DNA from: Neobacillus notoginsengisoli
Lineage (GTDB): Bacteria; Bacillota; Bacilli; Bacillales; Cytobacillaceae
Reading direction: 5' to 3'
Assembly (NCBI RefSeq): GCF_003515685.1
Contig: NZ_QWEG01000005.1
Location: forward strand, 62,001 to 126,000
Length of the DNA stretch: 64,000 bases
The stretch's first letter is position 1. Every line of letters begins with the position of its first letter. Below, in pieces: positions 46,407 through 55,240 of the stretch. A program made the position numbers and the translations under genes. A model generated the notes under the pieces. The model saw only the letters and a program-made list of their open reading frames with translations. It was not told the origin of the DNA and searched no databases.

Positions 46407-47108
46407 TTAATTTGTTACAAGTGCCTGGTAGGAACAAGTATCGCAGCCATTCGCAATATTTCCGTGCTCAATTAATTCGGCTGACTCGAAAAGTGCTTCG
46501 AACATCCCTTTTAAAAACTCATGGTGCATGCTGCAGACGGCCTCGGAATGATCGGCAGCAACTTCTTTGAACGGGCAATTGAAGATTTGGAAGTAAATTT
46601 TTGTCTGTTTCTCATTGATCTCAAATTCAGGATCGAAACCAGCGAGTGTCGCGGCACTTTTAAGAATGCTCAATTTCTGTTCGAAATCCAGCTCCACGCC
46701 GGCTTGCTGTTTTTTAACCAATTCCTGTTCGATGACTTCAACCCCGAACCGTTTTCCGGTCAGGTAGAGTGCATTCTTCCCTTCCTCGCCAAGTGACAGC
46801 ATGGTCTGAATAGCGACTCTGGATAAAAGCATATAATCCCGGTAAGGGAAGTGAAGCTGAATCAAACCTTCGGATAAACGGTAAAGCCTGCTTGGCCTGC
46901 CACCCTTCCCGGTCTTCTTCGTTTCAGAAGAAAGCATATTTACATCTTCAAGCTTGGAAAGATGCAGGCGGGCAACGTTAGGATGGATATTAAAATTATC
47001 TGCAACCTCCTGGACCGTTACTTCTTGATGGCGCTTTGTAATGTATTGATAGATATAATACCTGGTTGGATCGGAAAGCACATTTGTAATTTTTAACGTT
47101 TGCTCCAT
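46407..47108 (-). CDS. HTH transcriptional regulator with a C-terminal cysteine cluster
   Basis: A 233-residue regulator. An ArsR-like winged HTH (about 8-75: SDPTRYYIYQYI, VQEVADNFNIHPNVARLHLSKL, GGRPSRLYRL) is followed by an all-helical middle. The C-terminal domain has four cysteines, C-x13-C-x29-C-x2-C (FNCPFKE, AVCSMHH, GCDTCSY). The plan is like SufR-type regulators that bind an iron-sulfur cluster, but the spacing differs; zinc is an alternative. It is transcribed divergently from the comG operon. Target unknown. Confidence 0.78.
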   Translation of the reverse strand: MEQTLKITNVLSDPTRYYIYQYITKRHQEVTVQEVADNFNIHPNVARLHLSKLEDVNMLSSETKKTGKGGRPSRLYRLSEGLIQLHFPYRDYMLLSRVAIQTMLSLGEEGKNALYLTGKRFGVEVIEQELVKKQQAGVELDFEQKLSILKSAATLAGFDPEFEINEKQTKIYFQIFNCPFKEVAADHSEAVCSMHHEFLKGMFEALFESAELIEHGNIANGCDTCSYQALVTN

Positions 47109-47458
47109 TTTGGTTCACCTCGGACCCTTCAATTTACTCTATTATAATACAGCCAAATCATCATTGGAATGAGGTTAACAATGTTAACACTATATGTTTA
47201 GAAAGTGTTCACAATTGCACCCTTGCTCTTCGGTAAAGATTACACAAAGGTTAAACAAACATTAAACGTGATTTCTGTCAATACCTGGATTCTGAACATT
47301 TTTTACATTCCGTTATTAAAGTTAAGAGAATTTCCGGCTATATTTATTCAAACCGTTCGCATTGTTACAGTTCATTAAATTTGTTTGCAAAATATTCACA
47401 ATTTACCTATAGAAGAAAGTAGAATTCTGTCGGCTTTTCTGTATAATAAAATCGAAAG
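47109..47458. other. Intergenic region between divergent regulator and comGA
   Basis: An AT-rich stretch of 350 bases without a gene. A -10-like TATAAT lies at 47442-47447 before comGA, with no good -35, as expected for a ComK-dependent promoter. I looked for paired AAAA-N5-TTTT ComK boxes and did not find a convincing pair. Confidence 0.4.
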
Positions 47459-48568
47459 GTGGTGGTTCTAATTGCAAGCGTTATAGAAGCCCTCGCTGAC
47501 CGGATTATTTCAGATGCTGTCAAACAGCATGCCACTGATATCCACATCCTTCCCCGCAAAGAAGACACACTCATCCAGCTTCGCATTACAAACAGGCTTA
47601 CCCCGCAGATGGTCCTGCCAAAAGAAGAGTGTGAAAGGCTCATTTCCCATTTTAAATTTACTGCCCATATGGATATTGGTGAAAGGCGCCGGCCGCAGAG
47701 CGGGGCAATTATTACTGAAGTAGACGGCTTAAGATATGGATTGAGACTTTCAACACTCCCGTCCAATCAGCGAGAAAGCCTGGTCATCAGGCTCCTTCCC
47801 CAACAGGAAAAGTTCACCTTTGAGCAACTCTCCCTTTTTCCCGACATGTCTAAAAAATTGCTGAACCTCCTCAAGCATGCCCATGGAATGATCATTCTGA
47901 CGGGACCGACTGGTAGCGGGAAAACGACAACACTTTATTCCTTATTACATGAAACTGCAAGCAAACATCATCGCAGCATCATTACCCTTGAAGATCCAAT
48001 TGAAAAGGAATGCGGTACTGTTCTGCAGGTACAGGTAAATGAAAAGGCGGGAGTAACTTATGCTGCCGGACTTAAAGCAATTTTAAGGCACGATCCAGAC
48101 ATTATAATGGTCGGGGAAATTCGCGATGCCGAAACTGCAAGAACCGCTGTGAGGGCCTCGCTTACTGGCCACTTGGTCCTGACAACCATGCATACAAGGG
48201 ATGCGCCCGGAGCGATTCACCGGCTTCATGAATTCGGAGTGAATTGGCTGGAGGTTGAACAAACTTTATTGGCAGTCACAGCTCAGCGAATCGTGGAATT
48301 AAATTGCCCGTATTGCGGAGGAACTTGCTCTCCCTATTGCCACTCAAGCGGGGTGAGGAAAAGGGCGAGTGTATTTGAACTCCTGTCAGGCAAAAAACTT
48401 CAATCCGCAATCAGGTCTTCAAGAGGGGTGGAAAACGGTTCCCGCTATTCAACTTTAAGGGAAACAATCAGAAAAGGTATCGCCCTAGGGTATATTAAGG
48501 AGTTCGAATATGAAAGGCTGGTATTTTCAAATGAGGAAGAAGAAATGGCCCCTCAGGGATCAGGCTGA
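47459..48568 (+). CDS. comGA: Competence ATPase ComGA
   Basis: The traffic ATPase that drives assembly of the competence pseudopilus. Walker A is TGPTGSGKTTT, the Asp box ITLEDPIE, Walker B MVGEIRDAETA, the His box TGHLVLTTMHTRDA, and a tetracysteine-like NCPYCGGTCSPYC near residue 283. No ATG fits the start. GTG 47459 and 47462 overlap the Shine-Dalgarno AAAGGTGGTGG (47455-47465), whereas ATT 47471 stands 8 bases after its core. ATT is therefore a real candidate start. It is the first gene of the comG operon. Confidence 0.92.
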   Translation: MVVLIASVIEALADRIISDAVKQHATDIHILPRKEDTLIQLRITNRLTPQMVLPKEECERLISHFKFTAHMDIGERRRPQSGAIITEVDGLRYGLRLSTLPSNQRESLVIRLLPQQEKFTFEQLSLFPDMSKKLLNLLKHAHGMIILTGPTGSGKTTTLYSLLHETASKHHRSIITLEDPIEKECGTVLQVQVNEKAGVTYAAGLKAILRHDPDIIMVGEIRDAETARTAVRASLTGHLVLTTMHTRDAPGAIHRLHEFGVNWLEVEQTLLAVTAQRIVELNCPYCGGTCSPYCHSSGVRKRASVFELLSGKKLQSAIRSSRGVENGSRYSTLRETIRKGIALGYIKEFEYERLVFSNEEEEMAPQGSG

Positions 48569-49562
48569 TTTCCTGAAAAAAGCCGGTGAATTGCTACAAA
48601 GGGGCTACCATATAGCCGAGGCAATTGAGTCGCTGTCCTGGCAGATGCCAGGACACAGAAAAAATGATTTATCCAGTTGCCTGGAATCGTTAAAAAATGG
48701 GCTTCCATTCCATAAAGTTTTGGAAGAAATGGGATTTAATCGGGAGCTGGCTGGATATGTCTATTTTGCTGAAAAACACGGCAATTTCGCAGAAGCTGTA
48801 TTAGAAGGAAGCTCCGCCATTTTAAAAAGGGACAAGGATTCCAAAAAGCTTTTGAAACTAATGTATTACCCTTTCATCCTCCTGGCTTTTACGGCTTTGT
48901 TAATGATTTTTGTCCAAAAGTCACTGCTTCCCCGTTTTACAATGCTTTTTAATACGATGGGCCTCGAAGCCAATTTCTTCACAATCGTCATAGCGGCATT
49001 TGGAAAAGCTCTTCCGTTTATTGGCTGGGGAGCTGGAGCAGCTCTCTTCCTTTGTACAGGTGTTTACCACCTATGGTTCAAAAAACTTCCTATTCTTTCC
49101 CAAAGAAAACTTCTTTTAAAAATCCCGTTTGCCGGAAGGCTCCTCAGGTTAATCCACACTCATTATTTTTCAATTCAACTAAGTTACCTACTCAACGGCG
49201 GCTTATCGGTTTTTGAAGCATTGTCTTTTTTTGAAGAAAATACAAAACAAGCTTTTTTCAGCAGGACAGGCCGGTTTATGAAGGAGCAGCTTGCCGGGGG
49301 GGAAGCATTTGAATCTATCTTGAGCGGCTCTCCATTTTTTGAACCTGAACTATCCTTTATTGTCCGCCATGGACAGGACAATGGCCGGCTAGGCGAGGAA
49401 TTGTACTTTTATAGCAAACATTGCCTGAGCAGTTTGGAAACAAGAGTGGAAAAATTCACGAGAGCGGTCCAACCAACTATGTTTTTGGTGATCGCACTCC
49501 TTGTGGTGTCCATTTATATGGCCATATTATTGCCAATGTTTCATATGCTTGACGGAATCTAA
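48510..49562 (+). CDS. comGB: Competence pseudopilus membrane platform ComGB
   Basis: A GspF/PilC-type polytopic protein, 350 residues with three hydrophobic segments (about 113-135, 155-185 and 320-345). The two related halves carry the family stretches LLQRGYHIAEAIESL and LLNGGLSVFEALSFF, then VRHGQDNGRLGEEL. It starts at ATG 48510 behind AAGGAG, inside the end of comGA (59-base overlap). Confidence 0.92.
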   Translation: MKGWYFQMRKKKWPLRDQADFLKKAGELLQRGYHIAEAIESLSWQMPGHRKNDLSSCLESLKNGLPFHKVLEEMGFNRELAGYVYFAEKHGNFAEAVLEGSSAILKRDKDSKKLLKLMYYPFILLAFTALLMIFVQKSLLPRFTMLFNTMGLEANFFTIVIAAFGKALPFIGWGAGAALFLCTGVYHLWFKKLPILSQRKLLLKIPFAGRLLRLIHTHYFSIQLSYLLNGGLSVFEALSFFEENTKQAFFSRTGRFMKEQLAGGEAFESILSGSPFFEPELSFIVRHGQDNGRLGEELYFYSKHCLSSLETRVEKFTRAVQPTMFLVIALLVVSIYMAILLPMFHMLDGI

Positions 49563-49579
49563 TTTAGGAGGAAATGAGA

Positions 49580-49915
49580 ATGTTTAAGATCATGAAAAGA
49601 AATGAAAAAGGGTTCACCCTCATCGAAATGATGGTTGTGATGTTGGTTATATCCGTGCTGTTAGTGATTACAATCCCCAATGTCACGAAGCATAATGAAA
49701 ATATCAATAAAAAAGGCTGCGGAGCTTATAAGAAAATGGTAGAGGCACAGGTTCAGGCATATGAAATGGATTTAGGAAAATACCCAACCTCAATAACTGA
49801 ACTTGTTCAGGCTGAGTACCTTCCAAAAAATGCAGGTGGGTGCCCAGGAGGAAATACCAAAATTGTCATAGGTCCGGGCGGTACTGTAACCGAGGAGGCA
49901 ATTTCTGGGCCATGA
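49580..49915 (+). CDS. comGC: Competence major pseudopilin ComGC
   Basis: The main pseudopilin, about 111 residues. The prepilin processing site is K-G then FTLIEMM, followed by the hydrophobic helix VVMLVISVLLVITIPNV, as cut by ComC. Two cysteines (KKGCGAY and AGGCPGG) match the disulfide of ComGC. GGAGG at about 49566-49570 favours ATG 49580 over 49574. The stop overlaps comGD. Confidence 0.93.
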   Translation: MFKIMKRNEKGFTLIEMMVVMLVISVLLVITIPNVTKHNENINKKGCGAYKKMVEAQVQAYEMDLGKYPTSITELVQAEYLPKNAGGCPGGNTKIVIGPGGTVTEEAISGP

Positions 49916-50352
49916 TGAGGAGTGAAAAAGGCTTTACGATGGTGGAGGCACTCATTGCTCTGGCAGGATTCCTCGTCATTTCCACCGTCTGCCTTTCGCT
50001 CGCAAGGCCTGTTTATCAAACGGCAAAAAGAGAAGCATTTTTAAATATCCTCAAAGCGGATTTTTATTATGCACAAATGTACGCCCTTTCCCATCAAAGA
50101 GAAAGTACAATCATTTTTAAAGAGACAGACAACGCTTACTATGCGTATGACGGGTTTAATGGTTCGACTCTCATCGCTCGGAACTATCCCAAGGAGATTA
50201 AGGCTGTTCCGGGTTCCATGCCCTTGACTGTCAAATTCGTTGCAAACGGTAACGTGAACCGTTTTGGCTCATTCTTCATTTTGACGGAGGGCCGAAGATA
50301 CAGATTGACCATTCTAATTGGAAGGGGGAAGTTTTATATTGCGGAAGAATAG
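49912..50352 (+). CDS. comGD: Competence minor pseudopilin ComGD
   Basis: A minor pseudopilin with the prepilin motif EKGFTMVEALIAL and a hydrophobic helix, then a soluble domain ending GRRYRLTILIGRGKFYIAEE. ATG 49912 overlaps the comGC stop (ATGA). The frame is open upstream to 49840, but that part lies in the other gene. Confidence 0.9.
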   Translation: MMRSEKGFTMVEALIALAGFLVISTVCLSLARPVYQTAKREAFLNILKADFYYAQMYALSHQRESTIIFKETDNAYYAYDGFNGSTLIARNYPKEIKAVPGSMPLTVKFVANGNVNRFGSFFILTEGRRYRLTILIGRGKFYIAEE

Positions 50353-50665
50353 AGGGTTCTTCCTTGCCGAGATGTTGCTTTCCCTTTCTGCATTATGTGT
50401 TGCCGCACTCTTCCTTGTTCCAGCCCTGATGTTTGTATATGACAAAAGTGACCAGATTAAAAGGGAGAAGAATGCCAGAAAGCTATTGTATGCTGAACTA
50501 CTGGCCTCAGAAGCTGATGGCATCCTCCCAAGGAATGACAAAAAAAACATTGACGGCACCTCTTACTCCATTCGCTATATGGAAAGGTCTGATGGCGGAG
50601 GGGAGGTTTGTGTGGAATATGTTCATTTATCAGAAAAAAAAGCGTTATGCGCGAAAAGGGAGTGA
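50339..50665 (+). CDS. comGE: Competence minor pseudopilin ComGE
   Basis: A minor pseudopilin starting MRKNRGFFLAEMLLSLSALC with a hydrophobic helix, and a soluble domain with two late cysteines (EVCVEYV and ALCAKRE). TTG 50339 lies at a good distance from GAAGGGGGAAG and overlaps the comGD end. Identification is by position and prepilin motif, because this family diverges quickly. Confidence 0.85.
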   Translation: MRKNRGFFLAEMLLSLSALCVAALFLVPALMFVYDKSDQIKREKNARKLLYAELLASEADGILPRNDKKNIDGTSYSIRYMERSDGGGEVCVEYVHLSEKKALCAKRE

Positions 50666-51089
50666 ATCAGGTTTTTCCATGGCCGAAATGCTTCTTTCCC
50701 TCAGCGCATTTTGTATCATCGCCAATCTTTTAGTGCCTGCCATTTTCATAATGGGGAACAGCACAAACAGGGCGGAGCGTGTTCTTCAGGATATGGAATG
50801 GGAAGTCTTTTTAAGCCAGTCAAAAAAAGAGCTGCGGATGAGCAGTTCCGTTGAAGTGCAATCGGGAAAGTTGCTCCTTAAAAACGGAAAGGATGTCATT
50901 ATTTATGAGAAGTATGGGTCGAGTCTTAGGAGGAGGGTAAACCTGACTGGACATGAAATTATTATCCAGAATATCTCAAGTGTATTCTTTTTCGTTGAGA
51001 ACCAAACAGTCATTATTCGAATTATTGACTTGAAGGGGAAGGAGTATGAAGGGAGCATCCACTCATTTGTGTCCTGGGAAAGAAGCTGA
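50619..51089 (+). CDS. comGF: Competence minor pseudopilin ComGF
   Basis: A prepilin-like protein: a basic start (MFIYQKKKRYARKG), then ESGFSMAEMLLSLSAFCIIA, and a soluble beta-rich domain. ATG 50619 follows GGAGGGGAGG (50597-50606) and overlaps comGE. The first 20 hydrophobic residues resemble those of ComGE closely (AEMLLSLSA in both), which suggests an old tandem duplication. Confidence 0.85.
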   Translation: MFIYQKKKRYARKGSESGFSMAEMLLSLSAFCIIANLLVPAIFIMGNSTNRAERVLQDMEWEVFLSQSKKELRMSSSVEVQSGKLLLKNGKDVIIYEKYGSSLRRRVNLTGHEIIIQNISSVFFFVENQTVIIRIIDLKGKEYEGSIHSFVSWERS

Positions 51090-51469
51090 TGAATATGAAC
51101 GATAGAGGATTTACGTATCCGTTGACTCTTGCCTTTCTGCTTGCGATTTCTGTTTTCCTGGCAATGGCGTCTGAACTATTGCTGATAGAAGAGAAGATGT
51201 CAAAAGAATCAGAGGCCATTCTGCTAGAAGAATATTACTTACTTTCTTCTCTAAAAAAAACGGAAAGTGCATTACAAAAGGATGCATCGCTGAGTAAAGG
51301 GAGTTTTTCCTATGAACGGGGAACTGTAAGATATACAATAGCTTCGGATGCGCCAGGACTGCTAAAAGTTACTTTAATCGTAACAATAGGTAATGCCCAC
51401 ACGGTTGAAGGATATGGCTATTATGATACGGCGATGAAAAAAATGATAAAATGGATGGAAAAGAATTAA
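51089..51469 (+). CDS. comGG: Competence protein ComGG
   Basis: The last comG product, 126 residues with the start MNMNDRGFTYPLTLAFLLAI. It lacks a standard prepilin motif (no Glu at position 5 after cleavage), as is usual for ComGG. ATG 51089 overlaps the comGF stop. It ends 15 bases before aroK. Confidence 0.85.
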   Translation: MNMNDRGFTYPLTLAFLLAISVFLAMASELLLIEEKMSKESEAILLEEYYLLSSLKKTESALQKDASLSKGSFSYERGTVRYTIASDAPGLLKVTLIVTIGNAHTVEGYGYYDTAMKKMIKWMEKN

Positions 51470-51484
51470 ACGGAGATGTATCAA

Positions 51485-52006
51485 ATGAAAACACTTTATT
51501 TAATAGGGTTTATGGGTTCGGGAAAATCCACAGTTGGCCGGCTGCTGGGAAAAGTGCTGGACTTGCCTTTCATGGATATGGATGATGAAATTGTCGGGGT
51601 TAATGGGAAGAGCATTAATCAAATCTTTAAGGACCATGGTGAAGAATATTTTCGAAACCTGGAAACAGGACTGTTAGAGAGTATTCCATCACAAGGCGGG
51701 GTCATCGCCACAGGGGGCGGTGTTGTTCTCAGGGAGAAAAACAGAAAGTTAATGAAGGAAACTGGAATTATCATTTACCTTGAAGCTACTGAAACAGAAA
51801 TTTTAACAAGACTCAAAGGGGATGAGAGCCGCCCACTTTTAGCTGGTAAGAAGGAAGTGGAAATCAGGAAACGCCTAAGCCAGCGGCTTCCCCTTTATAC
51901 CGAGACGGCGGATATACAAATCAAGACGGATGGAGGAACACCCGAACAGATTGTTAGCGTGTTGATTGATCGTTTGAAAGGAATAGAATACGGACATACT
52001 TGTTAA
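51485..52006 (+). CDS. aroK: Shikimate kinase
   Basis: Phosphorylates shikimate in the aromatic amino acid pathway; 173 residues. The P-loop is GFMGSGKST, the shikimate site includes DMDDEI and FRNLE, followed by ATGGGVVL, the lid R (DESRPLL) and the adenine loop. ATG 51476 is too close to GGAG (51471), so ATG 51485 (MKTLYLIG) is preferred. It lies directly behind comG as in B. subtilis. Confidence 0.92.
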   Translation: MKTLYLIGFMGSGKSTVGRLLGKVLDLPFMDMDDEIVGVNGKSINQIFKDHGEEYFRNLETGLLESIPSQGGVIATGGGVVLREKNRKLMKETGIIIYLEATETEILTRLKGDESRPLLAGKKEVEIRKRLSQRLPLYTETADIQIKTDGGTPEQIVSVLIDRLKGIEYGHTC

Positions 52007-52031
52007 GAGAAAGTGAAAGCAGGTGTGGATT

Positions 52032-52214
52032 GTGAAAACGAATGACTATGTGGACTATATGACGAAAACGATTGTTAAATACATTGACCAGCCGAGGGAT
52101 GAACGCAAAAGGATGCGGATAGAGAGAAAGCAGGAGAGAGCTTCTTTTTGGTATCGGTGGTTTGGTATATTGCCTTATTATATTTATCTAGAAGTGAAGA
52201 ACAGAAAAAAATGA
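52032..52214 (+). CDS. yqzE: YqzE-like small basic protein
   Basis: A 60-residue basic protein with the family start VKTNDYVDYMTKTIVKYID and the conserved end WFGILPYYIYLEVKNRKK. The start is GTG 52032 (GTG 52023 is an alternative). It sits after comG-aroK, the place of yqzE, and may be linked to competence. A strong terminator follows. Confidence 0.8.
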   Translation: MKTNDYVDYMTKTIVKYIDQPRDERKRMRIERKQERASFWYRWFGILPYYIYLEVKNRKK

Positions 52215-52243
52215 GAAGCGGCTTACCGGCCGCTTCTCGTTTT
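52213..52243 (+). terminator. Terminator after yqzE
   Basis: GAGAAGCGG and CCGCTTCTC pair, followed by five T; the stem touches the stop codon. Confidence 0.88.
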
Positions 52244-52302
52244 TAGTTCTAGCTTAGGAAACTCTAGATTTTGCGAATTTGGATAATTCACTTATTTAGC
52301 GT

Positions 52303-52786
52303 GGCTACATCTAGCTTCAGCGCCTACGCGTGCGCAAACTTCAGGTCTCCTCCCTACGATAAGTCATGCACGAATGCGCTAAGGTGCTCCTGCGCCATAG
52401 CATATTCGGGGAGCATATCTTCAGCTCGTCGCAAAGCCCACGCAGCTTCTCGAAGATGTTAATTCATGAAGTAATGCAGGTAGTAACTTCGCTCTTCGTG
52501 ATTCCTTTATCCCACTCTTAAGGGGAAGTCAAGCCTCCTCCGTCGGCAACTGACCTTAAAGGTCCGATTCGTGAAATAAGATTTTTCTTAGGGCTTCAGC
52601 CCTTAGAAAAATCAATCGGGCTCTGCGCGACTAACCATCAGCAAAAATCGCTGATGGAAGTTTCACTTTATCTCAGTCGAAGCCCCTCCAGTTTGTACAG
52701 CGATGACCAAAAAGGAAAGCTCCTCAGAATAATCATCGCAGGGACAGGCGTTTTTTGCCTGTCACGAAGGCGCTTGCGCTTTTGTT
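52303..52786 (-). repeat. Interspersed repeat, family C (copy 2, carrying element D)
   Basis: This is the inverse of 43525-43845 with matching ends and module E (about 52712-52772). A 161-bp element D is inserted at the ATAAAG site. It ends at the yqhG stop codon. The matching peptide fragments translated from both copies are products of the repeat and not genes. Confidence 0.82.
52505..52665 (-). mobile_element. Hairpin-ended mini-element, family D (copy 2), inside repeat C
   Basis: Read on the minus strand, the flank ATAAAG (complement of 52666-52671) is followed by TGAAACTTCCATCAGC, and the element ends GTGGGATAAAG at 52505. The left hairpin is CCATCAGC with GCTGATGG. The right hairpin is CAGTTGCC with GGCTTGACT. 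The centre has GGGCTGAAGCCC. The sister repeat at 43525 has only one ATAAAG here, so the boundaries are known to the base. Confidence 0.82.
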
Positions 52787-53577
52787 CATACAGCATCTTC
52801 CTTTAGGTAAAAAAGGCCGCCATTTATAAGGGAAATGATTATCTTCGGCTCATATTGTTCCTGCAAAGCCATTTTTTCTATTCTATAGCTTTCATTCTGT
52901 TCTTCTTCTGAGTCCTCGTAAAAATGTTCCAAGAGCCGCAAATCCTTTTTCCATCTTTCCACTGCCGCATTTGCCCAGTCATGCTTTTCTGCTTCAATTC
53001 CTGACCGAAGAAAGTTTTCAATTCGCATCAATCCGCTTCCAGGTTTGATTAGCGGAGAGATTGTATAGGAGTAATCGGGAATTTTAGGTGTCAAAGAAAT
53101 TTCGAGCATTCTGTCATGAAATTCCTCGATCATTCGCCCGTTTATTAAATGAAGGCCAATTGATTTAAAGACATCCCTTTTCCGGTCGCATTGATACGAC
53201 ACTTTCACATTGAGACATAGCCAGGGAAGGAGAGCGGTCTGCCGAGTGCTTACATGCGATTGGTAGAGCCGTGTATAGCGCGCCAATGATTTTGCCGACT
53301 CAAATATTTGGTGAAGCCTTGGGGAGCCAAAATGAATCTTTTCCCCTTTTACCCCTTCAGGTTCTTTTCCTGAATTTGTTATCAATGTAATCGTCAACGG
53401 ATTTGGAATTCCGCCGGTTCTTTCAAGATAATGCCAGTAGAAAGGCCGGTTCATCAGTTCTTTGTCGATTTCTGCAGTTAGCTGGACAGAAAGATGGCTG
53501 TTAGATCGGTCCGTAATTTCGCAGTTATTCGCTTCGAAATAGCGGATAAGAAAATCATGAATGTCCTGCTGCAGCAT
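52786..53577 (-). CDS. yqhG: YqhG family protein
   Basis: A conserved 263-residue Bacillus protein of unknown function, encoded next to the yqhH helicase as in B. subtilis. Recognisable stretches are LQQDIHDFLIRYFEANNCEI, FYWHYLERTGG and YLKEDAV at the end; it is mostly alpha/beta and soluble. The frame extends to 53613, but the ATG at 53575-53577 is preceded by GGGGGG on the minus strand. It overlaps the end of yqhH by 23 bases. Confidence 0.85.
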   Translation of the reverse strand: MLQQDIHDFLIRYFEANNCEITDRSNSHLSVQLTAEIDKELMNRPFYWHYLERTGGIPNPLTITLITNSGKEPEGVKGEKIHFGSPRLHQIFESAKSLARYTRLYQSHVSTRQTALLPWLCLNVKVSYQCDRKRDVFKSIGLHLINGRMIEEFHDRMLEISLTPKIPDYSYTISPLIKPGSGLMRIENFLRSGIEAEKHDWANAAVERWKKDLRLLEHFYEDSEEEQNESYRIEKMALQEQYEPKIIISLINGGLFYLKEDAV

Positions 53578-55240
53578 GCTGGCTATCCCCCCGAATTCCA
53601 TTAGCGAATTCAATCATTGATGATAAGTTCTCCATTTTTATTTTCATTTCCCCTTCAGTTGCAGAGTGCCCAAAAATATCAGCCAGATGGTCTTCAATAT
53701 TGCCAAGCTCCAACTTGACGAGAATATCATCCAATTCGCCAACTACTTTTTCAAAAAGGTTGATTTTTTCGTATAAAAGCTTTAATACATGTTCTTCCAT
53801 TGTGTTCTTTACAGCAAAATTATAAATCTTCACATCCTGTTTCTGGCCGAGGCGGTGAACGCGGCCAATTCTTTGTTCTAGTCTCATCGGATTCCAAGGC
53901 AGGTCGAAGTTGATGATATGGCTGCAAAACTGGAGATTGATTCCTTCTCCTCCTGCCTCGGTCGCAATCAGCACCTGGGCATGCTTTTCGAAGAGCTCCC
54001 TCATCCAATCTTTCTTCCCCCTTTTAAAGCCCCCGCGAAAAGGGACAGAACTGATGCCATGCTGTTTGAGAAACCATTGGAGGTACAGTTGGGTTGCCCG
54101 GTATTCTGTAAAGATGATGACCTTGCTGTCGATCCTTTGGATGAGATCCAGTGCCTTTTCTGCTTTTGAATTGCGTTCAACCTGATTGACTTTCTCAATG
54201 AGCCTAATGATGACACTGTCGAGGCCGGGGGAAGCCTCCCTTTTTTGCAGCATATTTTTCAATGTATAATAGACTGCTTCCCTGCTGCTGCAAGCTTCCC
54301 TTTGCAGAGTCATAACTGAGAAAGCACTTGCTCCAGCCCAATCCTCCGACTGACGCATTTCAGAGATGGCCTCATAAAGATTTCTTTCGGTCTCGGAAAA
54401 TTCAATCGGGATCGTTTCGACATGCCTCTTTGTCCATTCAATGCCAGTATCGCCGCGGCGATTTCTAATCATTACTTTATTTACAAGCTCCTTTAAATTG
54501 GCATTTTCATTTAGAGAGCGAGAGTCTTTCTTGTATTTCTCATAAAACGCCGATTCATTGCCGAGATGCCCGGGTTTTAACAGTGAGACCAGATTGAATA
54601 TTTCCCCAATTTTATTTTGGATTGGTGTTGCAGTTAGTAAGAGGCAGAATTTCTTTTTCAGGTTTTGTACAAATTCGTAGTTTTTCGTTTTGTTATTTTT
54701 CAGTTTATGGGCTTCATCAATAATCACCATGTCATAATCCTGCTTATAAACAAGCTCCCTATGAGGGCTTCTTTTCGCCGTGTCGATAGAGGAAACGACA
54801 ACGTCGCACTGTTCCCATACATAGGCTTTTTTTTGCGAGACTGCCGGAATGTGGAACTTAGAATTCAGTTCCATTGCCCATTGGGTAACAAGGGAAGCCG
54901 GGACAAGGATCAACACTTTTCTAGCCAGGCCCCTGATCATATATTCTTTTAAGATGAGACCGGCCTCAATTGTTTTGCCTAGACCGACTTCATCTGCAAG
55001 AATGGCTTTTCCATTCATATTTTCAACGACCTGGCGTGCCGCTTCAAGCTGGTGCGGAAGGGGAGTTAATTCCGGCAAATAATTAGGGGCCTGCAGTCCT
55101 TCAAATTCAGGAATAGCAAGCTGGCGTTCAGCACTTATTGCTAGTTTGAACAATTCCCAATTCCCCCAGGGGCCGTCATGGTCAATCTTGTGCAAAAAAT
55201 CCTTCTGCCAGTCGGAATCGAACTTTATTTCAACAGGCAT
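53555..55240 (-). CDS. yqhH: SNF2-family DEAD/H helicase YqhH
   Basis: A 561-residue ATP-dependent DNA or RNA translocase of the SNF2/RapA type. Motif I is DEVGLGKTIEAG, II DEAH (VIIDEAHKLKNN), III LLLTATPIQN, V ATEAGGEGINLQFC and VI QRIGRVHRLGQ. No nuclease domain is attached. The ATG at 55238-55240 follows GGGGGC; the frame opens earlier at 55288. yqhG follows in the same unit. A cre-like sequence stands upstream at 55284-55297. Confidence 0.9.
   Translation of the reverse strand: MPVEIKFDSDWQKDFLHKIDHDGPWGNWELFKLAISAERQLAIPEFEGLQAPNYLPELTPLPHQLEAARQVVENMNGKAILADEVGLGKTIEAGLILKEYMIRGLARKVLILVPASLVTQWAMELNSKFHIPAVSQKKAYVWEQCDVVVSSIDTAKRSPHRELVYKQDYDMVIIDEAHKLKNNKTKNYEFVQNLKKKFCLLLTATPIQNKIGEIFNLVSLLKPGHLGNESAFYEKYKKDSRSLNENANLKELVNKVMIRNRRGDTGIEWTKRHVETIPIEFSETERNLYEAISEMRQSEDWAGASAFSVMTLQREACSSREAVYYTLKNMLQKREASPGLDSVIIRLIEKVNQVERNSKAEKALDLIQRIDSKVIIFTEYRATQLYLQWFLKQHGISSVPFRGGFKRGKKDWMRELFEKHAQVLIATEAGGEGINLQFCSHIINFDLPWNPMRLEQRIGRVHRLGQKQDVKIYNFAVKNTMEEHVLKLLYEKINLFEKVVGELDDILVKLELGNIEDHLADIFGHSATEGEMKIKMENLSSMIEFANGIRGDSQHAAAGHS

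Noticed and set aside
52303-52786. CRISPR array
   Set aside because: The repeats are few, long, imperfect and inverted, with no regular spacers and no cas genes.
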